From positions 44,477 through 108,476 of the forward strand of contig JAHDXO010000018.1 in the NCBI GenBank assembly GCA_023382975.1: DNA of 64,000 bases. Reading direction: 5' to 3'. The stretch is from Pirellulaceae bacterium. GTDB taxonomy: Bacteria; Planctomycetota; Planctomycetia; Pirellulales; Pirellulaceae. Positions 53,094-62,595 of this stretch are shown here, one piece after another. The position numbers were made by a program, and so were the translations under genes. Positions within the stretch are counted from its first letter, which is position 1; each line of letters starts with the position of its first letter. The notes beneath the pieces are model-generated. The model saw only the letters and a list, made by a program, of their open reading frames with translations. It did no database searches and had not been told where the DNA came from.

Positions 53094-56015
53094 ATGAATA
53101 TTGGTCGGGTGGGGTTGGGGCTGGTGAGCGTATGGATGGTGGCTGCTTCGGCTGTCGCGGCGGAGGGGATACGTCTGGATCCGGACAGCCGCGTGGCTGG
53201 CGACTTGCCGGCCTACCGCATCGATACGCCCAAGGCCGTATACTACTTGGAGAAGTCAGGGGGCGGTCTGGCTCGGATGCTGGACCCGGACGGCAGGGAC
53301 TGGCTGAGTTTCGATCCGTCGCCCGGCAGTCGAGCCGGCGGCGAGTACCGGGGATTCCCCAACGCGGTCCATGATCAGGGCGGCAATTATTTCCATCCCG
53401 CGAACCAGCACACGGCTCGCTCGGAGACCAAGGTGGACCATGCGGGGCCGGACCGCGTGACGATTTCAGCCGTCTCCGGTGATGGGCGGTGGTCCTGCCG
53501 TTACGATTTCTACGCTTCCCACTGCACCTGGACCATGACGAGGATTCCGCCGGCCGGGAAGTACTGGGTGCTGTACGAAGGCACACCGGGCGGACAGTTC
53601 GACGACGCGGATTGGTGGATGACTTCGTCCGTGCGGCAACGCCAGCCGATGCGGGAGAATCACCAAGGCGCGATTCCTGCGCCCAGTTGGATCGCTTTCG
53701 GGGACGCACAGGGCGACCGAGTGCTGTTCCTGCGGCATCACCAGGACGATCGGCATCCGGACGATTTCTACGCGATGGACCGGCAGATGACAGTGTTCGG
53801 CTTCGGCCGACAAGGTATGTCGAAGCACTTGGACAGCGTGCCGCAAAGCGTCTCGCTGGGCTTCCTGGAAACCACCGACCACGCGGAAGTCGCCCGAGCG
53901 ATGGATGCGCTGTTGGCGGCCGAAGCGACGGTGTCGCGGGACGAGCCGGTTCGTCCGGCGCCAGCGGCTGCGAAATCGGAGCTTGCCACGCAGCGGGCAA
54001 CCTCGTCGGTGGGCTGGCCGTACTGGCGCGGGCCTCGCCGCAACGGGCTGGTGACCGAGGCCTCGGGCTGGGACGCCGGCACATGGCCGCCGGCGCAACC
54101 GGCGTGGCAGGCCAAGGTGGGAATCGGCGGCACGTCGCCCGTGGTGCTGGACCAGCGTCTGTTCGTCCTGGGCTGGGCGGACGGCCGGGACACGCTGCAC
54201 TGCCTGGCGACGGACAGCGGCCGGGAGATCTGGCAAGCCCACTACGAGGCTCCGAAGTACGGCCGCCACGCCAGCGGCGACGAGGGACTGTACGCTGGGA
54301 TCACCGCCACGCCCGAAGTCGATCCCGAAACCGGACTGTTGTACACGCTGGGCGTCGACGGGCATTTGGCCTGTTGGCAAGCGGCGGACGGGCGCGAGGT
54401 CTGGAAAGTGAACTTGTACGATACCTACCGCGCCGCCCAGCGTCCGAAGATCGGGCGTTCCGGCCGGCGCGATTACGGCTATACCGCCTCGCCCTTGGTT
54501 CATGGCGATTGGCTGATCGTCGAGGTGGGAGCCGAACGCGGGACGCTGATCGCGTTCGACAAGCGGACCGGACGCGAAGTCTGGGCCAGCCAGGCGCAGC
54601 ATGAAGCCGGACACACGGGCTCGCCGGTGCGCATGACGGTCGAGGGAATCCCCTGCGTCGCCGTGCTGGCACTCAAGTTCCTGCTGGTCGTGCGCCTCGA
54701 TCCCGGACACGAGGGAGAGACGCTCGCCGAGTATCCTTGGGAAACCGAATATGCTCAGAACATCGCGACTCCCGCTGTCTGGGAGAACCGGGTGCTGATC
54801 ACGGGCGGCTACAATCATCAGACGATCTGCATGGTGGAGATCACGCAACAAGGGGCGAGGAGAGTCTGGGAGCAGCCGTCCTTTTCCCTGATCTGCAGCC
54901 CCGTGATTCACGACGGGCGTATCTACTGGGTGCATCAGACGCCCGTCTGCCTGGATCTGCAAACGGGCCGCAAACTCTGGGAAGGACCGCGCCGTTTCGG
55001 CGATGCGGGCTCGTGCCTCATCACGTCGGACGATCGGTGGATTCTGTGGACCGGGCGGGGCGATTTGATTCTGGCCGAGACCGCCGCGCGCTCGCCGGGC
55101 GAATATCGCGAACTGGCTCGCACGGCAACGTTGTTCCGCAACGACGTTTGGCCGCACGTCGTGCTGGCCGCCGGACGCCTGTACTGCAAAGACCGCGACG
55201 GAAAATTGATCTGCTTCGCGTTGGGGGGCACGGGGCCAGGGCCGAGCGAGGTTCCGCACCGTCCGGACGTTCCGCTGACGGGGCCGCCCAAGCCGGCTGC
55301 CGACCGCCAGCCTTTGGACCTGGCGAACCAACTGCGCTCGTGGCCCGGAACGGCGCCGGACCTGGTGGTGGCTTGGCAGCGGGAGTGGGGCGCGGAGCGG
55401 CTGGTCAGCCGGGTGGTCGAAGATCCCGCCGGCTGGAAACTGCAGCCGCGAGAGGCTGCGGGATTCGATTCCAGGGGCTCGGTCAAGCTCGAAGGCGGCG
55501 CGATGCTGGTGACAGGCCCCGAGCGGGCGCTGTTGGAGGCGTGTCGGAGAACCGGCGAGTTGACGATCGAAGTGCGGTTCTTCGCCGATCGGACTCCGCA
55601 GACGGGGCCGGCTCGGATCGTGTCCTTTTCTCAGGACGGGTTCCAACGCAATTTCAGCCTCATGCAGGAGGGCGATCAACTGCTGCTGCGTCTTCGAACG
55701 CCCGAGACCGGCGACAACGGCATGAATCCGCAAACGACGCTGCTGCCCATCGCACCGAGGAAACCGATGTACTTGGTCGCCACGTATCGGCCGGGCGAAT
55801 TGAGTGTCTACCTGGACGGGCGGCGGATGCGAACGGAGACGTCGGTTCGCGGCGATTTTCGGAACTGGTCGCCGCAGCATCTGCTGCTGGGCAACGAATA
55901 CGCCGATGCACGCCCCTGGCTGGGTCAAATCGAGCGGTTCGCGATTCACAGCCGCGCCATGGACGAACGCGAAGTACGGCTCCGCGATGCGCTGGTGCGC
56001 GGCGTCGCCCGCTAG
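53094..56015 (+). CDS. Secreted three-part protein: unknown beta domain, PQQ-like propeller, LamG
   Basis: A 973-residue exported protein. After a signal peptide (MNIGRVGLGLVSVWMVAASA, cleavage near VAAE) comes an unknown domain at about 25-275. A PQQ-binding-like eight-bladed propeller follows at about 310-720, with repeats such as WPYWRGPRRNGLVTEA, VYLDG-type and LACWQAADGREVWKV. A LamG/concanavalin-like domain covers about 790-965 (PMYLVATYRPGELSVYLDG, GQIERFAIHSRAMDEREV). The propeller could act as a scaffold rather than as a dehydrogenase. ATG 53094 has a modest GAGG; earlier in-frame codons are not signal-like. Function is unknown. Confidence 0.75.
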   Translation: MNIGRVGLGLVSVWMVAASAVAAEGIRLDPDSRVAGDLPAYRIDTPKAVYYLEKSGGGLARMLDPDGRDWLSFDPSPGSRAGGEYRGFPNAVHDQGGNYFHPANQHTARSETKVDHAGPDRVTISAVSGDGRWSCRYDFYASHCTWTMTRIPPAGKYWVLYEGTPGGQFDDADWWMTSSVRQRQPMRENHQGAIPAPSWIAFGDAQGDRVLFLRHHQDDRHPDDFYAMDRQMTVFGFGRQGMSKHLDSVPQSVSLGFLETTDHAEVARAMDALLAAEATVSRDEPVRPAPAAAKSELATQRATSSVGWPYWRGPRRNGLVTEASGWDAGTWPPAQPAWQAKVGIGGTSPVVLDQRLFVLGWADGRDTLHCLATDSGREIWQAHYEAPKYGRHASGDEGLYAGITATPEVDPETGLLYTLGVDGHLACWQAADGREVWKVNLYDTYRAAQRPKIGRSGRRDYGYTASPLVHGDWLIVEVGAERGTLIAFDKRTGREVWASQAQHEAGHTGSPVRMTVEGIPCVAVLALKFLLVVRLDPGHEGETLAEYPWETEYAQNIATPAVWENRVLITGGYNHQTICMVEITQQGARRVWEQPSFSLICSPVIHDGRIYWVHQTPVCLDLQTGRKLWEGPRRFGDAGSCLITSDDRWILWTGRGDLILAETAARSPGEYRELARTATLFRNDVWPHVVLAAGRLYCKDRDGKLICFALGGTGPGPSEVPHRPDVPLTGPPKPAADRQPLDLANQLRSWPGTAPDLVVAWQREWGAERLVSRVVEDPAGWKLQPREAAGFDSRGSVKLEGGAMLVTGPERALLEACRRTGELTIEVRFFADRTPQTGPARIVSFSQDGFQRNFSLMQEGDQLLLRLRTPETGDNGMNPQTTLLPIAPRKPMYLVATYRPGELSVYLDGRRMRTETSVRGDFRNWSPQHLLLGNEYADARPWLGQIERFAIHSRAMDEREVRLRDALVRGVAR

Positions 56016-56250
56016 CAGCACGCCGAATCCTCGAAAGGCGAACTCGCAAGATCCGCGTGGAGAGTGGGGTTGGGGCGTCTGTATCGATCGCCACGATTGT
56101 ACGGTTTCTCGCGAACAAAGGGATTGCTCCGAAGGCATCGAATTCAGTTGCGAGCGAATCTCTGTCGGCGCAGTGTGGTGCTGGACGAGAAGAACCGGTT
56201 GTAGGGACGCGCACCGTTGTCACGTTGAGAGCGACTTGCCAAGAGCTTGC

Positions 56251-56264
56251 CCATGCTAGCATGG
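56251..56264. promoter_or_regulatory. Perfect 14-bp palindrome upstream of the porin gene
   Basis: CCATGCTAGCATGG lies about 75 bases before the chosen porin start. It may be an operator, but it also contains chance ATGs in the porin frame region. Confidence 0.35.
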
Positions 56265-56339
56265 TATCCCCATCGAGCGATGAAGCTGTCTGGCACGGAC
56301 GCACACGGTCTGGGGGCCGTTCCCAACAGCACGCTCGGG

Positions 56340-57785
56340 ATGCGAGTTCGTCCATCGCTGTTGCGCGGCGCGCTGCTGGCCGTCATGCTCCTCGCGCCTT
56401 GCTCGGTGCGTGGGGCTGATCCGTCGTCGGATGGATGGCGGGATGCACCGGCGGCGGGCTTTGACGCGCGGGTTGCGGGGGGCCATGAACCGCCGATTCG
56501 CTTGCCGACGGTCGAGCAAACGTCCTACGACGCCGCCTGGGATGCCGCGACGACGCAGCAACCGACGCCCATGCCGCCTTTCTTCGCCGGTTATGACAGC
56601 GGCTTTGTGATCGCCCATCGCGGCGACGGCAGCGTTTCCGCGAGCGATTTTCCGTTTTTGATGCGAATCAACAGTTGGATCCAGTTGCGGCATTCGCTGT
56701 TCGAGCCAAACGACGGGCTCGGTTCGAACATCAATTTGGTTTCCTTCGAGCGACTGCGGCTGAGTATCAGCGGGCAGGCGTATTCGCCGAGTCTGAAGTA
56801 CTTCTGCCAGTTGGACGGCAACAGTGATCAATCGTCCAACGCTGCCTTTCTGGACTACTTCATCACGTATGACTTGGGGCGGGAAATTCTTGGTGGGGAG
56901 CCAGACAAGCTCGCGATCAAAGCGGGCAGGTGGAAGGTGCCATTCAGCCGGTCTCGAGAAGAATCGGGGCGTCGATTTCAGTTCACCGAACGGACAACTT
57001 CCAATCTCTTCTTCGATCTCAATCGCAGCATCGGCGTCGGCCTATTCGGGGAACTGGAGATTCTCGCCTCTCCCGTTCGCTGGGAAACCGCGCTATTCAA
57101 CGGATTCCAGACCGGCGCTGACGCCAACGTTCGGGACTCCAGTCTAGACCAGCATCTGGCGTGGTCCACTCGCCTGGCCGCCGACTTCTTCGGGGAATTC
57201 GGTGGGGACGGCGAACCGGATTTAAGTTGGCATGACGAGCCTGTGCTGCGGCTGGGGTGCGGCTTCGCCCTGACGCGGATCGACGCCCAAGGTATCAACG
57301 AATTCAATCTGCAGCGAGTCGTGGATTCCGGCCTAACGCTGGCGAGCCTGCTCGCGTTGCTCCCGTCCGCGGTCACCGCGTATGATGTCGGGATGTATAC
57401 GCTCGACGCGCATTGGAAGTACCGCGGGTTGTCCGTCATCTCCGAATACTACTGGCGCGGTATCGCGAATTTTCGCGGCGCCGACGTGCCCAGCTTATTC
57501 GATCATGGATTCAATTTGCAGTTCGGACAGTTCGTCGTTCCTGGGAAGCTCGAATTGCTCGCGCGGTGGTCGCGGATTGTCGGAGACTCAGGAACGCTTG
57601 GGTTGACGTATCAGAGCACGGATGAAGTTGGCGTCGGTCTCGCCTGCTATTTTCGCGGTCACCAAGCCAAGATCGTCTTCGACGCGACCCGCATGAACGG
57701 CATGCCGCTCAGCAGTCCGCGACTGGATCTGTCGCCGGGCAACGAGGGGTGGCTGATGCGAACCCAGTTGCAGTTGGCCTTTTGA
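56340..57785 (+). CDS. Phosphate-selective porin O/P-like outer-membrane protein
   Basis: A 481-residue porin. Signal peptide MRVRPSLLRGALLAVMLLAP (cleavage near VRGA), then a barrel with FLMRINSWIQLRHSLF, FERLRLSISGQAYSPSLKYF, IKAGRWKVPFSRS and a terminal MRTQLQLAF ending in aromatic Phe. Pattern and length are like porin P. In-frame starts at 56253 and 56280 are possible; 56340 gives the clean signal sequence. It is 125 bases before the histidine kinase gene on the same strand. Confidence 0.75.
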   Translation: MRVRPSLLRGALLAVMLLAPCSVRGADPSSDGWRDAPAAGFDARVAGGHEPPIRLPTVEQTSYDAAWDAATTQQPTPMPPFFAGYDSGFVIAHRGDGSVSASDFPFLMRINSWIQLRHSLFEPNDGLGSNINLVSFERLRLSISGQAYSPSLKYFCQLDGNSDQSSNAAFLDYFITYDLGREILGGEPDKLAIKAGRWKVPFSRSREESGRRFQFTERTTSNLFFDLNRSIGVGLFGELEILASPVRWETALFNGFQTGADANVRDSSLDQHLAWSTRLAADFFGEFGGDGEPDLSWHDEPVLRLGCGFALTRIDAQGINEFNLQRVVDSGLTLASLLALLPSAVTAYDVGMYTLDAHWKYRGLSVISEYYWRGIANFRGADVPSLFDHGFNLQFGQFVVPGKLELLARWSRIVGDSGTLGLTYQSTDEVGVGLACYFRGHQAKIVFDATRMNGMPLSSPRLDLSPGNEGWLMRTQLQLAF

Positions 57786-57909
57786 TTGGATCTTCTGGCC
57801 GATTCGTGCCATGCGACGAGTTCGTGTAGAATCTGGTTCGATGTCCCGAGGCAAAGTATCGGGTTTCCGTGAATCGTCGCGATCCTCGACCGCGTGCGGA
57901 GCCATTTTC

Positions 57910-60234
57910 ATGATACGTTTGAGCAGTGCGACCCTGGCCATGGTTCTTCTGATGGTGACGCACCGGTGTTCGGGACTCGACGACGCGCCCACGCATCCCC
58001 AACGCGTCCTCGTGCTTTACAGCCATCGCCAGGTGATGCCCATCAATTTGCAGTGGGACCGGGGAATTCGTCAGGGCATTGAACGACACTTGGACGGTCC
58101 AGTGAACATCGATATCGAGTATCTCGACTTCGAGCGGTTGCAGAAGCGCGAGTATCGCGACAACTGGGTGGAATTGCTGCGACTGAAATACGCGGATTCG
58201 GCGCCGGATGTCGTCATCCCGGTGAACGATGCTGCGTCGGAGTGCGTTGCCGAAGATTATCCGGACCTTTTCCCGCGCGCGGGAGTGGTGTTTTGCTCGA
58301 TCAGTCAACAGACGCTGGCACGCGTGCCAGTGACTGCCCGCATGACGGGCGTTGTTTATCGCCTGGATTTTCAGGGCACCTTGGAGTTGGCCCGCCATCT
58401 GTTTCCCGCAATGCGGCGAATGATCGTCGTCGGTGGCCTTGGCGAAGATGATGTGGGGGTCCGACAGGCAGCTCAAGCTGCGTTTGCTCACGAGAAGCAG
58501 ATTCAGTTTACCTACTGGACGGGGCTGCCGGTCGATGATTTGTGCGCCCAAGCAGCGCAGGTTGAGTCTGGGAGTATCATTCTCTTTCTTTCTCAGATTC
58601 GCGATCGGGACGGACGAGTATCCGTCATATCGCGCGACGTCGCTCAGCATCTTGCCGAATCGGCACGCGTACCGGTCTTCGGACTGTATGACACGCTGTT
58701 GGGGACAGGCGTTCTGGGCGGAGCGATGGCGCCGGTGGAAGAGCAGGGACAACGCGCCGGTGAGATCGCGACACGGTTGCTCAAGGGCGAACGCCCGGCG
58801 GATATTCCGTTTTCGGGAATCGAGATGAATCGCCCGATGTTCGACGGACGGCAACTGCGCCGTTGGGGCATCCGCGAACGGGAACTGCCTGAGGGATCGC
58901 TCGTGATGTTCCAGGAACCGACGGTGTGGACCAAGTATTGGGCGTACCTCACGGCCGGTGGAACGACCATCGGATTACAGTTCCTGCTGATTGTGGCCCT
59001 GATGGTGAACCGTCGGAAACGGAGGCGTGCGGAACATGCCTTGGCAGACCTGCTGCGTCTGGAGACCATGCTTTCGGAGGTATCGTCGCGGTTTGTCCGG
59101 ATTCCGGGCGACGCCTTGCAGGGCGAAATCGAACAGGCGGTGGCGCGCATCGTGGGACACCTCGGGTTGGATCGCGGCACCGTGTTCCTGCTCTCGGACG
59201 ACGGGCGGGAATTGCAGGTCAACCTGTCGTCGCAGCGCCCTGGCGAACCGCCTCCACCGAGTGCGATCGCCTTGGATTCGATCCCGTGGCTGTGGACGCA
59301 AATGAAGCGGGGGGATCTTTTCCATTTCTCCTCGGTGTCCGACCTGCCGGAAGAAGCCTCTCGGGAGAATGAGCTTATGGTGCAACTCGGGATCAAATCC
59401 GGAGTCGCGGTTGCTTTGAGCGATCAAGGCAACGTGTTTGGCATGATCGCGTTCGGATTGCGAACGCGCGAACATCGCTGGGACGACCGCATCCTGCAAA
59501 GGCTGAAGCACTTTTCCTCACTCGTCGCCTACGGGTTGGCTCGAGCACAAGCGGACAAGGCCCTGACGGCCAGCCGAAGCGAAGCTCGGCGATTGGCTGG
59601 CAGACTCCTGACCGCGCAAGAGGATGAGCGCAGCAGACTGGCCCGGGAAATCCATGATGATGTTTCGCAAAGGTTGGCCGCGATCACGATTCAGGCCGGC
59701 AACATCGAGCAACTGCTACCGGCTACTGCTCGCGCGCGGCTGGATCTGACGGGTTTGAAGGAACGATTGATCTCCCTGGCCCACGACGTACAACGCATCT
59801 CCCGCCAACTGCATCCGACGGTCCTCGACGATCTCGGTCTCTCGGATGCCATTCGTTCGGAATGCGAGCGTCTGGCAGAGCAGACGCGTCTGACCGTGCG
59901 GTTCCATTGCGGGACGCTGCCCAGTCGCCTGCCGAACGACATTGCCCTGTGCCTGTATCGAATCGCTCAGGAGGCATTATGGAATGTGGTTAAACATGCG
60001 GATACCGATCGGGCGGATCTGACGATCAACGCGGACGCTGAGTCGGTGTGCCTGGAGGTGCGGGACAGCGGTTGTGGGTTCGACGTGCTGCGGGCGAACA
60101 GCAAGACCGGGTTGGGCCTTGCCAGCATGAAAGAACGCGTCCGCCTGCTCGGGGGCAACGTGAAAATCGAGTCCTCCCCGCGGAGCGGAACCACGATCGT
60201 CGTCACCATCCCCATTCCGGAGGATCATTCATGA
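57910..60234 (+). CDS. Histidine kinase with ABC-substrate-binding-like sensor and GAF domain
   Basis: A 774-residue membrane kinase. An N-terminal signal/anchor is followed by an ABC_sub_bind-like periplasmic domain at about 30-300 (QRVLVLYSHRQVMP, VIPVNDAASECVAEDYPDLF), one transmembrane helix at about 335-355, a GAF domain at about 385-545, HisKA_3 with His582 in REIHDDVSQRLAAI, and an HATPase with YRIAQEALWNVVKHA and GLGLASMKERVRLL. It probably reports a small periplasmic ligand. The regulator gene overlaps its stop by four bases (ATGA). ATG 57910 has GGAG upstream; ATG 57841 is possible. Confidence 0.88.
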   Translation: MIRLSSATLAMVLLMVTHRCSGLDDAPTHPQRVLVLYSHRQVMPINLQWDRGIRQGIERHLDGPVNIDIEYLDFERLQKREYRDNWVELLRLKYADSAPDVVIPVNDAASECVAEDYPDLFPRAGVVFCSISQQTLARVPVTARMTGVVYRLDFQGTLELARHLFPAMRRMIVVGGLGEDDVGVRQAAQAAFAHEKQIQFTYWTGLPVDDLCAQAAQVESGSIILFLSQIRDRDGRVSVISRDVAQHLAESARVPVFGLYDTLLGTGVLGGAMAPVEEQGQRAGEIATRLLKGERPADIPFSGIEMNRPMFDGRQLRRWGIRERELPEGSLVMFQEPTVWTKYWAYLTAGGTTIGLQFLLIVALMVNRRKRRRAEHALADLLRLETMLSEVSSRFVRIPGDALQGEIEQAVARIVGHLGLDRGTVFLLSDDGRELQVNLSSQRPGEPPPPSAIALDSIPWLWTQMKRGDLFHFSSVSDLPEEASRENELMVQLGIKSGVAVALSDQGNVFGMIAFGLRTREHRWDDRILQRLKHFSSLVAYGLARAQADKALTASRSEARRLAGRLLTAQEDERSRLAREIHDDVSQRLAAITIQAGNIEQLLPATARARLDLTGLKERLISLAHDVQRISRQLHPTVLDDLGLSDAIRSECERLAEQTRLTVRFHCGTLPSRLPNDIALCLYRIAQEALWNVVKHADTDRADLTINADAESVCLEVRDSGCGFDVLRANSKTGLGLASMKERVRLLGGNVKIESSPRSGTTIVVTIPIPEDHS

Positions 60235-60872
60235 CCGAGCCACGTCTGCTGATCGCAGATGACCACCACATGGTCGCCGAAGGTTTGCGGAGTCTATTGG
60301 AGCACGACTTTGACCTGATCGATATTGTTGCCAATGGCCGGGAACTGGTCGAGGCTGCCCGGAGGCTGGACCCGGATGTGATTGTCGCAGACATCACGAT
60401 GCCCCAACTCAATGGGCTGGATGCAATGGCACAACTCCGCCAGGAAGGTTGCCGGGCACGCTTCGTGTTTCTGACCATGCACTGCGACGCACTGTACGCA
60501 GTTCGCGCCCTGCGCGCCGGAGCATCGGGCTACGTGTTAAAACAGTCGGCTAGTGCCGAGTTGTTGACGGCCATCCGTGAAGCAGTGGCCGGACGTACCT
60601 ACGTAGCGCCGGTCCTCGCGGACGTCGTCGCACGGATGTTGGCGGCCGGGCCGGGAGATTCCTGCAACGAAGTGCTCCTCACGCCCCGACAACGCGAAGT
60701 GCTGCAGTTGTTCGCGGAAGGTCATTCGGCGAAGGAAGTTGCCAAGTTGCTGCACATCTCCGTTCGAACGGCCGAGAACCACAAGGCGAACATCATGCAG
60801 GTCCTCGGGGCCGCGTCCACCGCCGAACTCGTGCAGTTCGCGATTCGTCATGGTTTGATTGCACCCACTTGA
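60231..60872 (+). CDS. NarL/FixJ-type response regulator, partner of the upstream kinase
   Basis: A 213-residue regulator. The receiver has Asp10-Asp11 and the phospho-acceptor Asp54 in IVADITMPQL; the C-terminal LuxR-type helix-turn-helix is LTPRQREVLQLFAEGHSAKE followed by SVRTAENHKANIM. It is translated with the kinase through ATGA. The next gene, an OprB-type porin, is a likely target. Confidence 0.92.
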   Translation: MTEPRLLIADDHHMVAEGLRSLLEHDFDLIDIVANGRELVEAARRLDPDVIVADITMPQLNGLDAMAQLRQEGCRARFVFLTMHCDALYAVRALRAGASGYVLKQSASAELLTAIREAVAGRTYVAPVLADVVARMLAAGPGDSCNEVLLTPRQREVLQLFAEGHSAKEVAKLLHISVRTAENHKANIMQVLGAASTAELVQFAIRHGLIAPT

Positions 60873-60899
60873 ACCTAATCTGGCAATCGATGCCGAATG

Positions 60900-60930
60900 T
60901 ACGGAATATGCCGTAAGTAGAATTACCCAT
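60900..60930. promoter_or_regulatory. Candidate binding sites for the NarL/FixJ regulator
   Basis: TACGGAATATGCCGTA (60900-60915) is a 16-bp near-palindrome, and TACCCAT (60924-60930) matches the NarL-type heptamer. They lie in the 261-base gap between the regulator and OprB genes. Binding is inferred. Confidence 0.4.
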
Positions 60931-61133
60931 CCGAGGCTGACGTCGTCAATCTCCGTAAGAGCCGGCAGGGAATACATCGATACAACGTGATGTTGTTGTT
61001 GAATCCGTCAAGGCAACAGGGCAGGAGGCACGGATGGACGGCCTGTCCCAAGCGTTCGGCGTCGCGATGCCAGCCGCCCAGAACATTCCGTAGGATCGCT
61101 GGTGGACAAGCGGATAGGAAAGGAGTCTCAGCC

Positions 61134-62543
61134 GTGACTGCTTCGAATGGCGGCGTTGGCAGGTTGCTGATGTTTCTGGTGATCGCGGCGATTCTTCCCG
61201 CCACGGCGGCGTCTGGCGATTCACAGGATCTGGTAGCGCAGGAGCAGTTCCAGCCAGCCACACACGGCGACGCCGGATGCTCCGCAGGTGACGCGTGTCC
61301 GGAAGACTGCCTTTGGACTCGGCCCACGATGACAGGGGACTGGCACGGTTACCGGACCTGTTGGGAGGAATCGGGGATAACGTTCGCAGGACGAAGCACC
61401 CAGATGGGTTTCGGGCTCGACGGCGGAATCTTTGCGCCGGTGACGCCGTCTCTTCTGGGATCCGGCGACACGTTCAAGTACACCGGACGTGGCGAGTACG
61501 ACTTGCGGTTCGATCTTGAGAAACTCGGCGGCTTAACCGGTGGCAGAATGCTGGTCCGCGTCGAGCATTGGTACGGCGAATTCGGGAACGTGTCTCTTCA
61601 CACCGGAGCGTTGACCCCGGCGGTGTTCCCGGCCCTGCTGCCTGTGGTTCCGAATCGCGAGGGTGAACTGTTCATGACCAACTTCAGGATTCTCCAACCG
61701 CTGTCGGAACAGTTGGTGGTATTCGCTGGCAAGACGGATGTGCTGGGCGAGGTTGACCAGACCATCTTTGCTGGCGGCGACGGGACGGAACAATTCATCA
61801 ACCAGGCGTTTGTGGCCAATCCGGCGTTCCTACTGGGGCTGCCCTACAGCAGTTTCACCGCCGGGTTCGTCTTGCCTCGCCAATGGGGTCGCATCGGGAT
61901 GTCCGTCCTCGATCCCAGGGACCGAACCGAGGACTTCTTTCGCTTGGATGACCTCTACGCTACAGGGGCCGTTGTGGTGGGTGAGGTCTACGTGAATACG
62001 AACTTCTTCAACCTGCCCGGCCAACATCACGTAGGCGGGATCTGGAAGCACAAGGATCAGATCGATCTGCGGTTCAACTTCGCGCCGCCCGGCGAATATC
62101 CCTACCCGACGCCGCCAGGGCCCCTGGAGACGAAAAGCGATGCTTTCACCATCTATTACGGGTTCGACCAATTCGTGCAGGAGTATTCGGACGATCCGAA
62201 ACGCGGCTGGGGCCTGTTCGGCCGCGCGTCGGTCAGCGACGGCAATCCCACGCCCATCCGCTATCACCTGAGCCTGGGGATCGGAGGCTACAGCAATCTG
62301 CGGCCCGGACGCGACGATACCTTCGGGATCGGCTGGTACTATACGGTCGCCAGCGACGAATTCGGTGACCTTCCGCGAGAGGTTCTGGACCCACAAGATG
62401 GCACGGGGGTCGAATTGTACTACAACTTCCAAGTGACGCCGTGGCTGAATGTCACTCCCGACATTCAGTTCATCCGTCCGGGAAACCGAGCCATCGCCAA
62501 CGACGCGGTCATTTACGGTTTGCGGATGGTGATGACCCTGTAA
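61134..62543 (+). CDS. Carbohydrate-selective porin, OprB family
   Basis: A 469-residue outer-membrane porin. It has a signal peptide (MFLVIAAILPATAASG region), a Cys-bearing segment and the OprB start LWTRPTMTGDWHGYRTCWEE. The body has RMLVRVEHWYGEF and a C-terminal YGLRMVMTL. OprB-type porins pass sugars. Start GTG 61134 follows GAAAGGAG. It is probably regulated by the preceding two-component pair, perhaps for a sugar or other small ligand. Confidence 0.82.
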   Translation: MTASNGGVGRLLMFLVIAAILPATAASGDSQDLVAQEQFQPATHGDAGCSAGDACPEDCLWTRPTMTGDWHGYRTCWEESGITFAGRSTQMGFGLDGGIFAPVTPSLLGSGDTFKYTGRGEYDLRFDLEKLGGLTGGRMLVRVEHWYGEFGNVSLHTGALTPAVFPALLPVVPNREGELFMTNFRILQPLSEQLVVFAGKTDVLGEVDQTIFAGGDGTEQFINQAFVANPAFLLGLPYSSFTAGFVLPRQWGRIGMSVLDPRDRTEDFFRLDDLYATGAVVVGEVYVNTNFFNLPGQHHVGGIWKHKDQIDLRFNFAPPGEYPYPTPPGPLETKSDAFTIYYGFDQFVQEYSDDPKRGWGLFGRASVSDGNPTPIRYHLSLGIGGYSNLRPGRDDTFGIGWYYTVASDEFGDLPREVLDPQDGTGVELYYNFQVTPWLNVTPDIQFIRPGNRAIANDAVIYGLRMVMTL

Positions 62544-62595
62544 CGCGGCGCGAGGAAGCGCATTTTGATAGGAATCTGACACAAGGAAGTGAACA

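Noticed and set aside
53466..56138. An 890-codon minus-strand open frame over the PQQ/LamG gene
   Set aside because: GC-driven antisense frame with low-complexity Arg/Gly/Pro-rich content and no recognisable domain.
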